A DNA stretch of 64,000 nucleotides, taken from positions 47,170-111,169 of the forward strand of contig NZ_NSET01000062.1 in assembly GCF_009192945.1 (NCBI RefSeq), in the 5' to 3' direction. Each line of letters opens with the position of its first letter. Within the stretch, counting starts at the first letter, position 1. The position numbers and the translations under genes were made by a program. Below, in pieces: positions 18,513 through 27,563 of this stretch. The DNA is from Xanthomonas maliensis. Lineage in GTDB: Bacteria; Pseudomonadota; Gammaproteobacteria; Xanthomonadales; Xanthomonadaceae. Below the pieces are notes generated by a model that made no database searches, had not been told where the DNA came from, and saw nothing but the letters and a program-made list of their open reading frames with translations.

Positions 18513-19112
18513 TCAAATCGACACCGGCAGCTTCAGATACGTACCGATACCGTCGAGGAACATCTGCACCGAGATGGCCACCAGTAGCATGCCCATCAGG
18601 CGCTCCAGCGCAGTCAGGGCGCGGTGGCCCAGCAGGCGGTACAACAGGGTGGCCGAGAACAGGATGGCCGAGGTCGCGCCCCAGGCGATCATCAGCGCCA
18701 GGCTCCAGTCCCATAGCCGCGCCGGCTCGTTGCTGCCCATCAACATCACCGCGGCCATGCCGGATGGACCTGCCACCAACGGGATGGCCAACGGCACGAT
18801 GAAGGGCTCGCCATCGGGAATCTCTCCCATCAGGCCTTCTGGACGCGGAAAGATCATGCGGATGCCGATCAGGAACAACACGATGCCGCCGGCGATCGCC
18901 ACCGATTCCTGCCGCAGGTGCATCAGCTCCAGCGCGTACTTGCCTCCCCACAGAAAGCCCATCAGCACCGCCAACGCGATCAGCAGTTCACGGGCGAGCA
19001 CGAAGCGCTGGCGCGGCCCCGGCAACGGTTTGAGCACGCTCAGGAACACCGGGATGTTGCCCAGCGGATCGAGGATCAGAAACAGCAGCAGCGCCGCTGA
19101 GAGGATGGTCAT
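18513..19112 (-). CDS. MarC/YhgN-family integral membrane protein
   Basis: A 199-residue inner-membrane protein with about six transmembrane segments and almost no soluble domain. The opening LLLFLILDPLGNIPVFLSVL and the later PLAIPLVAGPSGMAAVMLMG are the two hallmark half-repeats of the MarC family (UPF0056), here most like YhgN. The function is unknown; despite the name, MarC proteins are not established antibiotic-resistance factors. Its ATG overlaps the SDR stop as ATGA, so it is the last gene of a grxD-SDR-marC operon. Confidence 0.9.
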   Translation of the reverse strand: MTILSAALLLFLILDPLGNIPVFLSVLKPLPGPRQRFVLARELLIALAVLMGFLWGGKYALELMHLRQESVAIAGGIVLFLIGIRMIFPRPEGLMGEIPDGEPFIVPLAIPLVAGPSGMAAVMLMGSNEPARLWDWSLALMIAWGATSAILFSATLLYRLLGHRALTALERLMGMLLVAISVQMFLDGIGTYLKLPVSI

Positions 19113-19849
19113 GCGTGGGGACTCCAGATGGCACCGCGATGGGCGGCGCCGTCCGCGGACAACAAGGTGACACAGGCCGGGGCGTAGCGGGCCGGGGCAA
19201 CGGCCTCGGTGTCGTCCTGATGCAGGAAGGCGCGTGCGCGCAATGCGGTCCGCATCGGGCCAGGCTGCAAGCCGGCCACGCGCACCGGCCCGGCGGCGGT
19301 TTCGTGATGCAGGCTGGCGAGCACCCCGCGTTGGGCATGCTGGGCGGCACCGTAGGCGCCCCAGTAGGCCTGGCCGACGCGCGCCGGCGCGTCCAGCACG
19401 AACACCACCGCGGCGTCCTGCTGCTCGCGCAGCAACGGCAGGCAGGCCTGGGTGAGCCAGAGTCGTGCGGTCAGGTTGACGTGCACAACGCGGGCGACAT
19501 CCTCCGGAGCGGCCAACTCGATCGGCGTCAAACCGGGGAAATCAGCAGCGCAATGCAGCAGTCCGTGCAAACCGCCCAGCTCGCTGCGCAGTCGCTGCGC
19601 CAACTCGGCGTAGTCCTCCGGCGTTGCGCCTGCCAGATCCAAGGGATACAGCAGCGGCTCTGCACCCAGTGCAGCCATCGCATCGTACACGCGCTCCAGG
19701 GCACGCAGCTTGCGCCCCAGCAGCACGACGGTGGCGCCGGCCTCGGCGCAGGCACGGGCCGCGGCGGCACCAAGGCCACCACCGGCACCGCTGACCAGCA
19801 CCACCCGCCCGCTCAGTGCGGCGGCCGCCCGCGCCACGGACACACTCAC
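19109..19849 (-). CDS. SDR-family protein, YciK-like, with degenerate catalytic residues
   Basis: A 246-residue Rossmann-fold protein resembling YciK-type short-chain dehydrogenases. The GTG at 19849 overlaps the grxD stop as GTGA; GTG codons at 19843 and 19837 are alternatives. The dinucleotide motif reads SGAGGGLG (20-27). The catalytic set is damaged: the YxxxK motif is YGAAQ, with Tyr166 kept but Lys replaced by Gln170; the serine region reads VLDAPAR in place of the family's TSSS; and NAG is replaced by CAA. Only the structural Asn125 and Tyr166 remain, so oxidoreductase activity is doubtful. It lies between grxD and marC with overlaps at both ends, suggesting co-regulation. It may be a nucleotide-binding or scaffold protein. 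Confidence 0.88.
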   Translation of the reverse strand: MSVSVARAAAALSGRVVLVSGAGGGLGAAAARACAEAGATVVLLGRKLRALERVYDAMAALGAEPLLYPLDLAGATPEDYAELAQRLRSELGGLHGLLHCAADFPGLTPIELAAPEDVARVVHVNLTARLWLTQACLPLLREQQDAAVVFVLDAPARVGQAYWGAYGAAQHAQRGVLASLHHETAAGPVRVAGLQPGPMRTALRARAFLHQDDTEAVAPARYAPACVTLLSADGAAHRGAIWSPHA

Positions 19850-20166
19850 GGCTGGTAGGCCTCGCCAACGATGCGCTTGAGCTCGCCGCTCTCGAACAAT
19901 TCCAGGGTGATGTCGCAACCGCCGATCAGTTCGCCGTGGATGAACAACTGCGGAAAGGTCGGCCAATTGGAATAGCGCGGCAGGTTGGCGCGGATCTCCG
20001 GCTCTTCCAGCACATTGACCGTATGCAGCTGGTCGGCGCCGGCGGCGATCAATGCCTGCACCGCACGACTGGAAAACCCGCACATCGGAAACTGCGGGGT
20101 GCCTTTCATGAACAGCACGATCGGGTGTTGTTCGACTTCAGCCTGGATGCGTTCCATCACCGGCAT
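19846..20166 (-). CDS. grxD: Monothiol glutaredoxin Grx4 (GrxD)
   Basis: A 106-residue CGFS-type glutaredoxin. The motif CGFS begins at Cys29 and is preceded by KGTPQFPM; downstream are the glutathione-binding WPTFPQLF and GGCDI segments. Such proteins bind a bridging [2Fe-2S] cluster with glutathione, often with a BolA partner, and serve iron-sulfur trafficking and iron sensing. The ATG at 20166 is chosen because AGGAGA lies six bases upstream. It is the first gene of the grxD-SDR-marC operon and is divergent from a superoxide dismutase gene, with a 121-base shared upstream region. Confidence 0.96.
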   Translation of the reverse strand: MPVMERIQAEVEQHPIVLFMKGTPQFPMCGFSSRAVQALIAAGADQLHTVNVLEEPEIRANLPRYSNWPTFPQLFIHGELIGGCDITLELFESGELKRIVGEAYQP

Positions 20167-20287
20167 TGGACTCTCCTGACAGGACGCGGCGAGCCCCAAC
20201 CCCCAGGTCGGATAGACTTCCGCAAAGGCGCGCATTGTAAGCCCTCTGCATGTCCGCTCGCCGACTCCCTCCGCCACCCGCCGCCCC

Positions 20288-20866
20288 ATGCCGATCGAAC
20301 ACCTTGCTCTGCCCTACTCTCGCGCCGCGCTCGAACCCCATCTGTCGGCGGCAACGCTTGAAGCGCACCACGGAATGCTTCACCGCGGCGACGTGGAGCG
20401 CCTCAACGCCATCATCGCTGACAGCGAATTTGCCGAGTTGACGCTGGAACAACTGGTGGCACAGGCGCAAGGCACGTTGTTTCATCTGGCCGCGCAGGTG
20501 TGCAACCACAATCTCTACTGGCAATGCCTGCGGCCGCGCGGCGGCGGCGAGCCGTTGGGCCGGTTGGGCGACGGCATCGCGCGCGCATTCGGCGACTTCG
20601 CGCTGTTCAAACAGGAATTCAATCGGCTGGCGCTGGGCGTGGCGGGCTCTGGCTGGGCATGGCTGGTCCAGCGGCCGGACGGCAGTCTGGCAGTGGTCGC
20701 GACCCGCAACGCCTCCACACCGCTCAGCGGCCCCGACACGCCGCTACTGGCCTGCGATCTCTGGGAACACGCCTACTATCTGGATTACCGGCACGACCGG
20801 GCGCGTTACCTGGACGCGTTCTGGAAACTGGTCAACTGGGAGTTCGTCGCCAGCCGGTTGAACTGA
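20288..20866 (+). CDS. sodB: Iron-type superoxide dismutase with altered gateway residues
   Basis: A 192-residue cytosolic superoxide dismutase of the Fe/Mn family. All four metal ligands are present: His27, His74, Asp157 and His161 (DLWEHAYY). Gln70 in AAQVCNH is at the Fe-type second-sphere position. However, the segment after the first ligand reads HHGMLHRGDV instead of the usual HYGKHHQTYV, so the conserved active-site His (E. coli His30) is Leu31 and the gateway Tyr (E. coli Tyr34) is Asp35; Trp71 is Cys. The protein is otherwise full length and collinear with SodB. It may have altered kinetics or pH dependence. It is divergent from grxD, an iron-sulfur gene, and convergent with purK. 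Confidence 0.92.
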   Translation: MPIEHLALPYSRAALEPHLSAATLEAHHGMLHRGDVERLNAIIADSEFAELTLEQLVAQAQGTLFHLAAQVCNHNLYWQCLRPRGGGEPLGRLGDGIARAFGDFALFKQEFNRLALGVAGSGWAWLVQRPDGSLAVVATRNASTPLSGPDTPLLACDLWEHAYYLDYRHDRARYLDAFWKLVNWEFVASRLN

Positions 20867-20867
20867 A

Positions 20868-20927
20868 CCGGCAGCGGCGTGGCCAGGCCGCCGCGTCGGC
20901 GACCTGACCACGCCGAACTGCCGCCGG
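20868..20927. terminator. Large GC-rich hairpin between convergent sodB and purK
   Basis: An imperfect stem pairs CGGCGTGG with CCACGCCG and, outside it, CCGGCAG with CTGCCG plus a two-base bulge. It occupies the whole gap between the two convergent stop codons. No T-tract follows on either strand, so its role as a terminator is inferred from position only. Confidence 0.4.
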
Positions 20928-20929
20928 CC

Positions 20930-22072
20930 TCAGCCTTGCAAGCGGGCGACGACCGCGCCCACCTGCTCCTGCCGCTGCAATACCTGTCCGGCCTGCTGCA
21001 GGCGCTGCGCCAACACTTCGGGACGGTCGGCGCGCACGCTGGCGTGACCGACCTTACGACCATCGCGCGGCTGTTTGCCGTAGTCGTGCCAGTGGCCGCC
21101 CGGCACGGCCAGAAAGGCGGCGGCATCGGGCATGGCACCCAGCCAGTTGAGCATGCAGGCATGGCCGCGCATGGCCGTGCTGCCGAGTGGCAGGCCGAGC
21201 ACGGCGCGCACGTGGTTCTCGAACTGCGAGGTCTCGGCGCCTTCGATGGTCCAGTGCCCGGAGTTGTGTACACGCGGCGCCATTTCGTTGGCCAGCAGTT
21301 CGCCGTCGCGCACGAACAGTTCCAGCGCGAACACGCCGACATAATCCAGCCGCTCGGCGACAGCTTGCGCATGCCGCTCGGCCAGTGCCTGCAGTGCCGT
21401 GTCCACGCTGGCCGGCGCAAGACTGGCAGACAGCACGCCATCCACATGCCAGTTCTCGGTCAACGGCCAGGCACGAAACTCGCCGTCGCGACCACGCACG
21501 GCCACCACACTGACCTCGCGCTGGAACGGCACGAAGGCTTCGACGATCAATCCCACCGTGGCAGCCTGCGCGCCCAGTGCGGCCCAGGCCGCGTGCGCGT
21601 CGTCCAGCGAGCGGATACGGAACTGCCCCTTGCCGTCGTAGCCGAAGCGGCGCGTCTTCAGCACGCAGGGCGCGCCGATCGTGGCCAGCGCCGCATCGAG
21701 GCCTGCACGATCGTCGATGGCGGAGAACGCCGGCACGGGAATGCCCAGTTCGCGAAACAAGGTCTTCTCGCTCAAACGGTCTTGCGCCACCGCCAGCGCG
21801 CTTGGCGCGGGGTGGACCGGCAACTGCGCTGCCAACTGCTGCGCGCTGCCGGCCGGGACGTTCTCGAAGTCGAAGGTGAGCACATCCACTTGCGCGGCAA
21901 AGTCCGCCAGTGCGGCGGCATCGTCGAACGCACCGACCTGTAGCGGTGCGACCTGGCCTGCACAGGCATCGGCGGCCGGGTCGTAGACGCGTACACGCAC
22001 GCCCAGCGGCGCCGCCGCCAGTGCCAGCATGCGCGCCAGTTGTCCGCCTCCCAGAATACCTAGCGTGCTCAT
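20930..22072 (-). CDS. purK: 5-(carboxyamino)imidazole ribonucleotide synthase
   Basis: A 380-residue ATP-grasp enzyme that converts AIR, bicarbonate and ATP to N5-CAIR in de novo purine synthesis. The N-terminal Rossmann part begins [14 protein letters not shown], and the ATP-grasp segment includes [14 protein letters not shown] and the metal-site residues of [20 protein letters not shown]. Length is normal. The ATG overlaps the purE stop as ATGA, so the product is made together with PurE, the next enzyme in the pathway. Confidence 0.97.
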   Translation of the reverse strand: MSTLGILGGGQLARMLALAAAPLGVRVRVYDPAADACAGQVAPLQVGAFDDAAALADFAAQVDVLTFDFENVPAGSAQQLAAQLPVHPAPSALAVAQDRLSEKTLFRELGIPVPAFSAIDDRAGLDAALATIGAPCVLKTRRFGYDGKGQFRIRSLDDAHAAWAALGAQAATVGLIVEAFVPFQREVSVVAVRGRDGEFRAWPLTENWHVDGVLSASLAPASVDTALQALAERHAQAVAERLDYVGVFALELFVRDGELLANEMAPRVHNSGHWTIEGAETSQFENHVRAVLGLPLGSTAMRGHACMLNWLGAMPDAAAFLAVPGGHWHDYGKQPRDGRKVGHASVRADRPEVLAQRLQQAGQVLQRQEQVGAVVARLQG

Positions 22073-22572
22073 TGGCGCGGATCGTCGCTGGCCATCACGT
22101 CCTCGGTCTGGCGGGCGCGGAACTGCGCCAGCGCCTGGCCGATCGGCGACTGCGTCGGCGCCAGCATGGCAGCGGCGAATAGCGCCGCATTGGCGGCGCC
22201 CGCGTTACCGATGGCGAAGGTCGCCACCGGGATACCGGCCGGCATCTGCACGATCGACAGCAGCGAGTCCATGCCATTGAGCGCCTTGGACTGCACCGGC
22301 ACGCCCAACACCGGCACCGCCGTCTTGGCCGCCAGCATGCCCGGCAGATGCGCCGCACCGCCGGCACCGGCGATGATCGCCCGCAACCCGCGCGCATCAG
22401 CCTGCTCGGCATAGGCGAACAGCACATCCGGCGTACGGTGCGCGGAAACCACCTTCACTTCGTAGGGCACGCCCAGCGCATCCAGCTTCTGAGCTGCGTG
22501 TTGCATGGTCTCCCAATCCGAACGGGAGCCCATCACGATGCCGACCAGCGGCGCGGAATGGTTCGAGGTCAT
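22069..22572 (-). CDS. purE: N5-CAIR mutase, catalytic subunit
   Basis: A 167-residue class I PurE that moves the carboxyl group of N5-CAIR to C4 of the imidazole ring. The opening [13 protein letters not shown] is the phosphate-binding signature, followed by VVSAHRTP with the catalytic His, and [10 protein letters not shown]. It forms a two-gene operon with purK through an ATGA overlap and is divergent from the Trm112-like gene at 22631. The 58-base gap upstream must carry both promoters. Confidence 0.97.
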   Translation of the reverse strand: MTSNHSAPLVGIVMGSRSDWETMQHAAQKLDALGVPYEVKVVSAHRTPDVLFAYAEQADARGLRAIIAGAGGAAHLPGMLAAKTAVPVLGVPVQSKALNGMDSLLSIVQMPAGIPVATFAIGNAGAANAALFAAAMLAPTQSPIGQALAQFRARQTEDVMASDDPRQ

Positions 22573-22630
22573 GGCCCTGCCCTGCGGTAAAGACGTATTC
22601 TAGCCGTCTTCCACGCAAGACAAGACTTCG

Positions 22631-22900
22631 ATGGATCGCAAACTGCTCGACCTGCTGTGCTCACCGGACACCCGCCAGCCGCTGTCGCTGCTCGACGGCA
22701 AGGGCCTGGAGGCGCTCAATCGCGCCATCGCCGCCGGCGAGGTGCAACGCGTCGACGGCACCCGCCAGGAACAGCCGCTGCGCGAGGTCCTGATCACCCG
22801 CGACCGCAAGCAATTGTTCCGCGTCGACGACGGCATTCCGGTGTTGCTGGCCGAGGAGGCCATCCTCGCGGCACAGATCGCCGACTTCCCCGACAAGTGA
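22631..22900 (+). CDS. Trm112/YcaR-family small protein
   Basis: An 89-residue protein of the UPF0434/Trm112 family, seen in the opening MDRKLLDLLCSP and the C-terminal RVDDGIPVLL motif. YcaR-type members are about 60 residues with several zinc-binding Cys; this one has a roughly 30-residue central insertion and only one Cys (C10), so it probably does not bind zinc in the usual way. Eukaryotic and archaeal Trm112 activate methyltransferases; the bacterial role is unclear. Its TGA overlaps the nadC GTG, so the two are coupled. Confidence 0.85.
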   Translation: MDRKLLDLLCSPDTRQPLSLLDGKGLEALNRAIAAGEVQRVDGTRQEQPLREVLITRDRKQLFRVDDGIPVLLAEEAILAAQIADFPDK

Positions 22901-23781
22901 GCACCACCTCGAGCACGGCACGGCCGCCAGTGCCCGCGGCAGCGGTCATCCAGGCCGATGTCGCGCGGGCCTTGGCCGAGGACATCGGTAGCGGCGACGT
23001 CACTGCCGCGCTGCTGCCCGACCAGGCCGACAGCGCTTACCTGCTATGCAAGCAGGACGCCGTACTGGCCGGCCAGGCCTGGTTCGACGCCACCCACCGC
23101 ACCCTCGATCCGCAGGTCCAGATCCAGTGGCAGGCGCGCGACGGCGACCAGATACGCGCCGGCATGGTGCTGGCGCTGCTGCACGGGCGTAGCCGTTCAC
23201 TGGTCAGCGCCGAGCGCACCTCACTCAATTTCCTGCAAACCCTGTCGGGCACCGCGACCACCACGGCCGCATTTGTCGCTGCCGTCGCCGGCACCGGCGC
23301 GCGCATCCTGGACACCCGCAAGACGCTGCCCGGCCTGCGCGCCGCGCAGAAGTACGCCGTGCGCTGCGGCGGCGGCGACAACCACCGCATCGGCTTGTTC
23401 GACACGGTGATGCTCAAGGAAAACCACATCCGTGCCGCCGGCTCGCTCACTGCGGCCGTCCACGCTGCGCGCACGCAGCAGCCGCAGTTGCCGCTGGTGG
23501 TGGAAGTGGAGACGCTGGCGCAGCTGCAGGAAGCCTTGCAGGTCGGCTGTACACGGATCCTGATCGACGACTTCGACCAGACGATGCGTCGACAGGCGGT
23601 GACCATCGTCGCCGCGCTGCCACCGGAGCGACGGATTCCGCTGGAAGTGTCCGGCAGTGTCGATCTGGCCAGCATCCGCGCGATCGCCGAGGACGGCGTG
23701 GATTGCATCTCCATCGGCGGGCTGACCAAGCATGTCCAGGCGGTGGATCTGTCCCTGAAGCTGGGGCCTGCACCGCGCTGA
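22897..23781 (+). CDS. nadC: Nicotinate-nucleotide pyrophosphorylase (quinolinate phosphoribosyltransferase)
   Basis: A 294-residue enzyme that makes nicotinate mononucleotide, CO2 and pyrophosphate from quinolinate and PRPP in de novo NAD synthesis. The start is the GTG overlapping the upstream TGA. The PRTase signatures are clear: ILDTRKTLPGLRAAQKYAV and GGGDNHRIGLFD, then VMLKENHI with active-site Lys, VEVETLAQ, and the GGLTKHVQAVDLSL end. Length is normal for the family. Confidence 0.97.
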   Translation: MSTTSSTARPPVPAAAVIQADVARALAEDIGSGDVTAALLPDQADSAYLLCKQDAVLAGQAWFDATHRTLDPQVQIQWQARDGDQIRAGMVLALLHGRSRSLVSAERTSLNFLQTLSGTATTTAAFVAAVAGTGARILDTRKTLPGLRAAQKYAVRCGGGDNHRIGLFDTVMLKENHIRAAGSLTAAVHAARTQQPQLPLVVEVETLAQLQEALQVGCTRILIDDFDQTMRRQAVTIVAALPPERRIPLEVSGSVDLASIRAIAEDGVDCISIGGLTKHVQAVDLSLKLGPAPR

Positions 23782-23843
23782 TTTCACGCTTGCCCGCATC
23801 CGCCTCTGGCAGCCTGCGGACATCGTTGAACATTGGACTCGGA

Positions 23844-24932
23844 ATGAGGCTTGCGCCCTGGCGATGGATCTGGCTACTGCTGGCCGCAAGCGCCGGCAGC
23901 GCCGCGGCCGCCGAGGTGTGCGACATCCCGCCGCGTTTTGGCACCAGCCCGGTTGCCGCCGCCATCGTCCGCAGCGCCTGCAATGAGCATCGCCTGTGGC
24001 AACGCCCCTTCATCGATGCCAATGGACGAATCGCCAGCCTGGGCGTGACCGAGGCCGAATCGGCCTATCTTGCCGATCACGGCCTGGTCGCCTGGCAACG
24101 CGTCGCCATGTATTGGCGCGACAGCGGCACCCTTGCGCAGATGAGCGGCACCCCGGGCGCCTCCAGTTGCGCGGCGCTGGATGGCAGCCGCTATACCGCC
24201 AGCGATTGCCGCGCCTTCCTGATCGACACCCCATGGTCCGCCGCCTTCGTCTCCTGGGTGATGACACAGGCCGGGCTGGTCGGATTTTCACGCTCGGCGC
24301 GCCATCTCGATTACATCCGCAGTGCCTATGCCGATAGCGGCAACGGCCCCTACCGCTTCACCGACCCTGCCGCAGAGAAGCCCGCGCCAGGCGATCTGCT
24401 ATGCCTGCTGCGCGGACGCGAGGTCGCCTTGGGTTACGCGGGGCTGCGCGCCGCGCTGGGCGGACATGGGTCGATGCCGTGGAAATCGCATTGCGATGTC
24501 GTCGTGGCCGCCAATGTCGGCGGCGACCGCACGCTGTATCTGATCGGCGGCAATGTGTTCAACACGGTGATGATGCGCAAGATGCGGCTGGATCGGGCCG
24601 GCCATCTACTGCTGCCCGCTCCGCAATCCGGCGCGACCGAAAGCGAGTCCGACGATGGCCTGGGCAGCAGCAACGAGTGCACGCCAGCGCATGAGGAGTT
24701 GTGCGACTTCAACCGTCGCGACTGGGCGGCACTCTTGAAGCTGCGCGATACCGCAGCACAGATACCACCGCCGCCGCCGACGACGACGATGCCGGCGCCT
24801 ACTCCAGCATCGGAGCCGCAGCCGCCGCAGACCATGCCACCGGGCTTTCCGCGCGTGGTGCCGCCGCGTCCGCAGCCGGCCAGCCCGCCGCAAACCGAAC
24901 CGGCTGCCAGCGCGCCTTCGCAGCAGCAGTGA
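23844..24932 (+). CDS. Secreted DUF2272 protein with proline-rich C-terminal tail
   Basis: A 362-residue exported protein of unknown function. The signal peptide MRLAPWRWIWLLLAASAGSA ends near AAA|EV (residue 23). The central ~200 residues match the DUF2272 family, with DTPWSAAFVSWVMTQAGLVGF, PAPGDLLCLL and a later KSHCDVVVA. These three blocks resemble the layout of CHAP/NlpC amidases (WC-AAFV, then PGDL, then GH-V), with Ser132 where those enzymes have Cys; that comparison is mine and untested. The last ~60 residues are Pro/Thr/Ala-rich and low-complexity, possibly a cell-wall or periplasm-spanning linker. It follows nadC by 62 bases on the same strand. Confidence 0.8.
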   Translation: MRLAPWRWIWLLLAASAGSAAAAEVCDIPPRFGTSPVAAAIVRSACNEHRLWQRPFIDANGRIASLGVTEAESAYLADHGLVAWQRVAMYWRDSGTLAQMSGTPGASSCAALDGSRYTASDCRAFLIDTPWSAAFVSWVMTQAGLVGFSRSARHLDYIRSAYADSGNGPYRFTDPAAEKPAPGDLLCLLRGREVALGYAGLRAALGGHGSMPWKSHCDVVVAANVGGDRTLYLIGGNVFNTVMMRKMRLDRAGHLLLPAPQSGATESESDDGLGSSNECTPAHEELCDFNRRDWAALLKLRDTAAQIPPPPPTTTMPAPTPASEPQPPQTMPPGFPRVVPPRPQPASPPQTEPAASAPSQQQ

Positions 24933-25247
24933 GTCTGCGCGCATGCGTGCGCTTTGCTTGCGGCTGCAGCGCCGTGCATCGCTGCGACGCTGCCAACCCC
25001 GGCGCGCCGGGTGCTTAGACAATGTCACTGCGGCGCTGCGACGATGCCTGCCGCTACATGGCGCCTGCGGCATATGCATGCACGACGTCGCACCGTGGTA
25101 CGCGGCGAAAGCTCATCAAGGCATCGAACGCCACAGTCCATCGCCTGCGTCTGCTGGCAGCACGCATCAGCGCAACAGCGGGCGAGCCGCGATCGCCACA
25201 TCGCCAAACAGCCGACAGGCCTCAACCCCGGATGCATAAAACCGCAT
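24933..25247. other. Intergenic region between convergent DUF2272 gene and pnp
   Basis: About 315 bases with scattered short open frames but no convincing gene, repeat or RNA. It ends at the bidirectional terminator preceding the pnp stop codon. Confidence 0.5.
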
Positions 25248-25275
25248 AAAAAAAGCGGGCCGAAGCCCGCTTTTT
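25248..25275. terminator. Bidirectional Rho-independent terminator beyond pnp
   Basis: An 11-bp stem AAAAAGCGGGC/GCCCGCTTTTT with a CGAA loop. T5 follows on the plus strand and T7 on the minus strand. It lies 23 bases past the pnp stop and can also end the rightward DUF2272 transcript. Confidence 0.9.
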
Positions 25276-25297
25276 CAGCAGCGCGATGGCATGGCGA

Positions 25298-27406
25298 TTA
25301 CTCGCCCTGCACGCCCTCGCCTTCTTCGACAGCCTTGATCGACAGACGGATACGGCCCTGCTTGTCCACTTCCAGCACCTTGACGCGGACCAGATCGCCT
25401 TCCTTCAACTTGTCGCCGACCTTTTCCACGCGCTCGCTGGAGATCTGCGACACGTGCACCAGGCCGTCCTTGCCCGGCAGGATGGTCACGAACGCACCGA
25501 AGTCCATGATCTTGGCGACCTTGCCTTCGTAGATGCGGCCCGGCTCGACGTCCGAGGTGATCTGCTCGATACGCGACTTGGCAGCCTGTGCCGCGATCGC
25601 ATTGACCGAGGCGATGATGATGGTGCCATCGTCCTGGATGTCGATCTGGGTGCCGGTCTCCTTGGTGATCGCCTGGATGGTCGAGCCACCCTTGCCGATC
25701 ACTTCGCGGATCTTGTCCGGATGGATCTTGATGGTCAGCAGACGCGGCGCGTAGTCCGACAGCTCGGCACGCGGGGTGGTCAGCGCCTTGGACATCTCGC
25801 CCAGGATATGCAGACGACCGGCCTTGGCCTGCTGCAACGCCTGCTTCATGATCTCTTCGGTGATGCCTTCGATCTTGATGTCCATCTGCAGCGCGGACAC
25901 GCCGTCGGCAGTACCGGCCACCTTGAAGTCCATGTCGCCCAGGTGATCTTCGTCACCCAGGATGTCCGACAGCACCACGAAACGGTCGTCTTCCTTCACC
26001 AGACCCATGGCGATACCTGCCACCGGCGCCTTGACCGGCACGCCAGCATCCATCAGCGCGAGCGAGGAGCCGCACACCGAGGCCATCGACGAGGAGCCGT
26101 TGGACTCGGTGATTTCCGAGACCACGCGGATGGTGTACGGGAACTCTTCCAGGCTCGGCATCACGGCCAGCACGCCGCGCTTGGCCAGGCGGCCGTGACC
26201 GATTTCGCGACGCTTCGGCGCACCGAAACGACCGCACTCGCCCACCGAATACGGAGGGAAGTTGTAATGGAACAGGAAGTTTTCCTTGTACTCGCCGCTG
26301 ACCGCATCAATCACCTGGCCGTCGCGGGCGGTGCCCAGCGTGGTGACCACGATCGCCTGCGTCTCGCCGCGGGTGAACAGCGCCGAGCCATGGGTGCGCG
26401 GCAGCACGCCGGCCTGCACGGCGATCGGACGCACGGTGTCCAGCGCACGGCCGTCGATCCGCACCTTGGTGTCCAGCACCGAGTCGCGCATGGTGCGATA
26501 TTCCAGCTCGCCGAATTCCTTCGACAGCTCCGCGGTGCTCCAGCCTTCGGCAGCAACGCGGCCGGCCAACGACTCCAGCACGTCCTTCTTGATTGCGGCG
26601 ATGGCGTCGCGACGCTGCAGCTTGTCACGGATCTGGAAAGCGCCAGCCAGCTGGGTGCCGACCGCTTCCTTCAGCGCGCCGATCAGCGCGGTGTTCTTGG
26701 CCGGGGCCACCCAACTGCTCGGCTTGGTGCCGGCTTCGACGGTCAGCTCGTTGATCGCGTTGATGACCTTCTGCATCTCACGATGACCGAAGGTGACCGC
26801 ACCCAGCATCACGTCCTCGGACAGCAGCGCCGCTTCGGATTCCACCATCAGCACCGCATTGGCGGTACCGGCGACGACCAGCTCCAGCTGCGAATCCTTC
26901 AAGTCGGTGACGGTCGGGTTGAGAATGTACTCGCCGTTCTTGTAGCCCACCTTGGCGGCGCCGATCGGGCCGTTGAACGGGGTGCCGGCCAGCGACAACG
27001 CGGCCGAGGCGCCGATCAACGCGGCGATGTCGCCGTCGATGTCCGGGTTCATCGACATCACCGTGGCGATGATCTGCACTTCGTTCTTGTAGTCCTCCGG
27101 AAATAGCGGACGGATCGGACGATCGATCAGGCGCGAGATCAGCGTCTCCTTCTCGGTCGCACGCCCTTCGCGCTTGAAGAAGCCGCCCGGGATGCGGCCG
27201 CCGGCGTAGAACTTCTCCTGGTAATCAACCGTCAGCGGAAAGAAGTCCTGCCCTTCGCGCGCACTCTTGGCGGCGACGGCGGTGACCAGCAGTACGGTGT
27301 CGTCCATCTTGACGATGACGGCGCCGCTCGCCTGGCGGGCGACTTCGCCCGTCTCCAGGGTGACGGTGTGCTTGCCGTACTGGAAGGTTTTGGTGATTTT
27401 TGCCAC
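25298..27406 (-). CDS. pnp: Polyribonucleotide nucleotidyltransferase
   Basis: A 702-residue PNPase, the phosphorolytic 3'-5' exoribonuclease of mRNA decay and the degradosome. It shows two RNase PH domains (with [21 protein letters not shown] and, in the second, [10 protein letters not shown] plus the [18 protein letters not shown] active-site block), a KH domain with [13 protein letters not shown], and a C-terminal S1 domain with [18 protein letters not shown]. The start is GTG at 27406 with AAGGAA six bases upstream; the 44 in-frame codons before it are not coding. It follows rpsO as in most Gammaproteobacteria, separated by a terminator hairpin that could also act as an RNase III site for autoregulation. 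Confidence 0.98.
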   Translation of the reverse strand: MAKITKTFQYGKHTVTLETGEVARQASGAVIVKMDDTVLLVTAVAAKSAREGQDFFPLTVDYQEKFYAGGRIPGGFFKREGRATEKETLISRLIDRPIRPLFPEDYKNEVQIIATVMSMNPDIDGDIAALIGASAALSLAGTPFNGPIGAAKVGYKNGEYILNPTVTDLKDSQLELVVAGTANAVLMVESEAALLSEDVMLGAVTFGHREMQKVINAINELTVEAGTKPSSWVAPAKNTALIGALKEAVGTQLAGAFQIRDKLQRRDAIAAIKKDVLESLAGRVAAEGWSTAELSKEFGELEYRTMRDSVLDTKVRIDGRALDTVRPIAVQAGVLPRTHGSALFTRGETQAIVVTTLGTARDGQVIDAVSGEYKENFLFHYNFPPYSVGECGRFGAPKRREIGHGRLAKRGVLAVMPSLEEFPYTIRVVSEITESNGSSSMASVCGSSLALMDAGVPVKAPVAGIAMGLVKEDDRFVVLSDILGDEDHLGDMDFKVAGTADGVSALQMDIKIEGITEEIMKQALQQAKAGRLHILGEMSKALTTPRAELSDYAPRLLTIKIHPDKIREVIGKGGSTIQAITKETGTQIDIQDDGTIIIASVNAIAAQAAKSRIEQITSDVEPGRIYEGKVAKIMDFGAFVTILPGKDGLVHVSQISSERVEKVGDKLKEGDLVRVKVLEVDKQGRIRLSIKAVEEGEGVQGE

Positions 27407-27520
27407 GGGGGTTTCCTTGGTGATGCTTTTGCAGATGGACCGTCGTCGACCCTTGCCGAGAACGGGCGGCCGGGAGGCTCCGGCCCATGGGGTGATGCGG
27501 GATGATGCGGGAACGTCTAA

Positions 27521-27551
27521 AACGAAACCGCGGCGCATCGCTGCGCCGCGG
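27521..27551 (-). terminator. rpsO terminator in the rpsO-pnp gap
   Basis: A perfect 10-bp stem CCGCGGCGCA/TGCGCCGCGG with a TCGC loop (27528-27551) lies 12 bases past the rpsO stop and is followed on the minus strand by TTTCGTTTTAG. The same place in E. coli holds the rpsO t1 terminator, with partial read-through into pnp. Confidence 0.85.
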
Positions 27552-27563
27552 CGGTAGGAACGA

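Noticed and set aside
25286..27106. A 606-codon rightward open frame antisense to pnp
   Set aside because: It is the complement of pnp and shows no family features. Similar long antisense frames over infB, nusA and the Oar-like receptor were rejected for the same reason.
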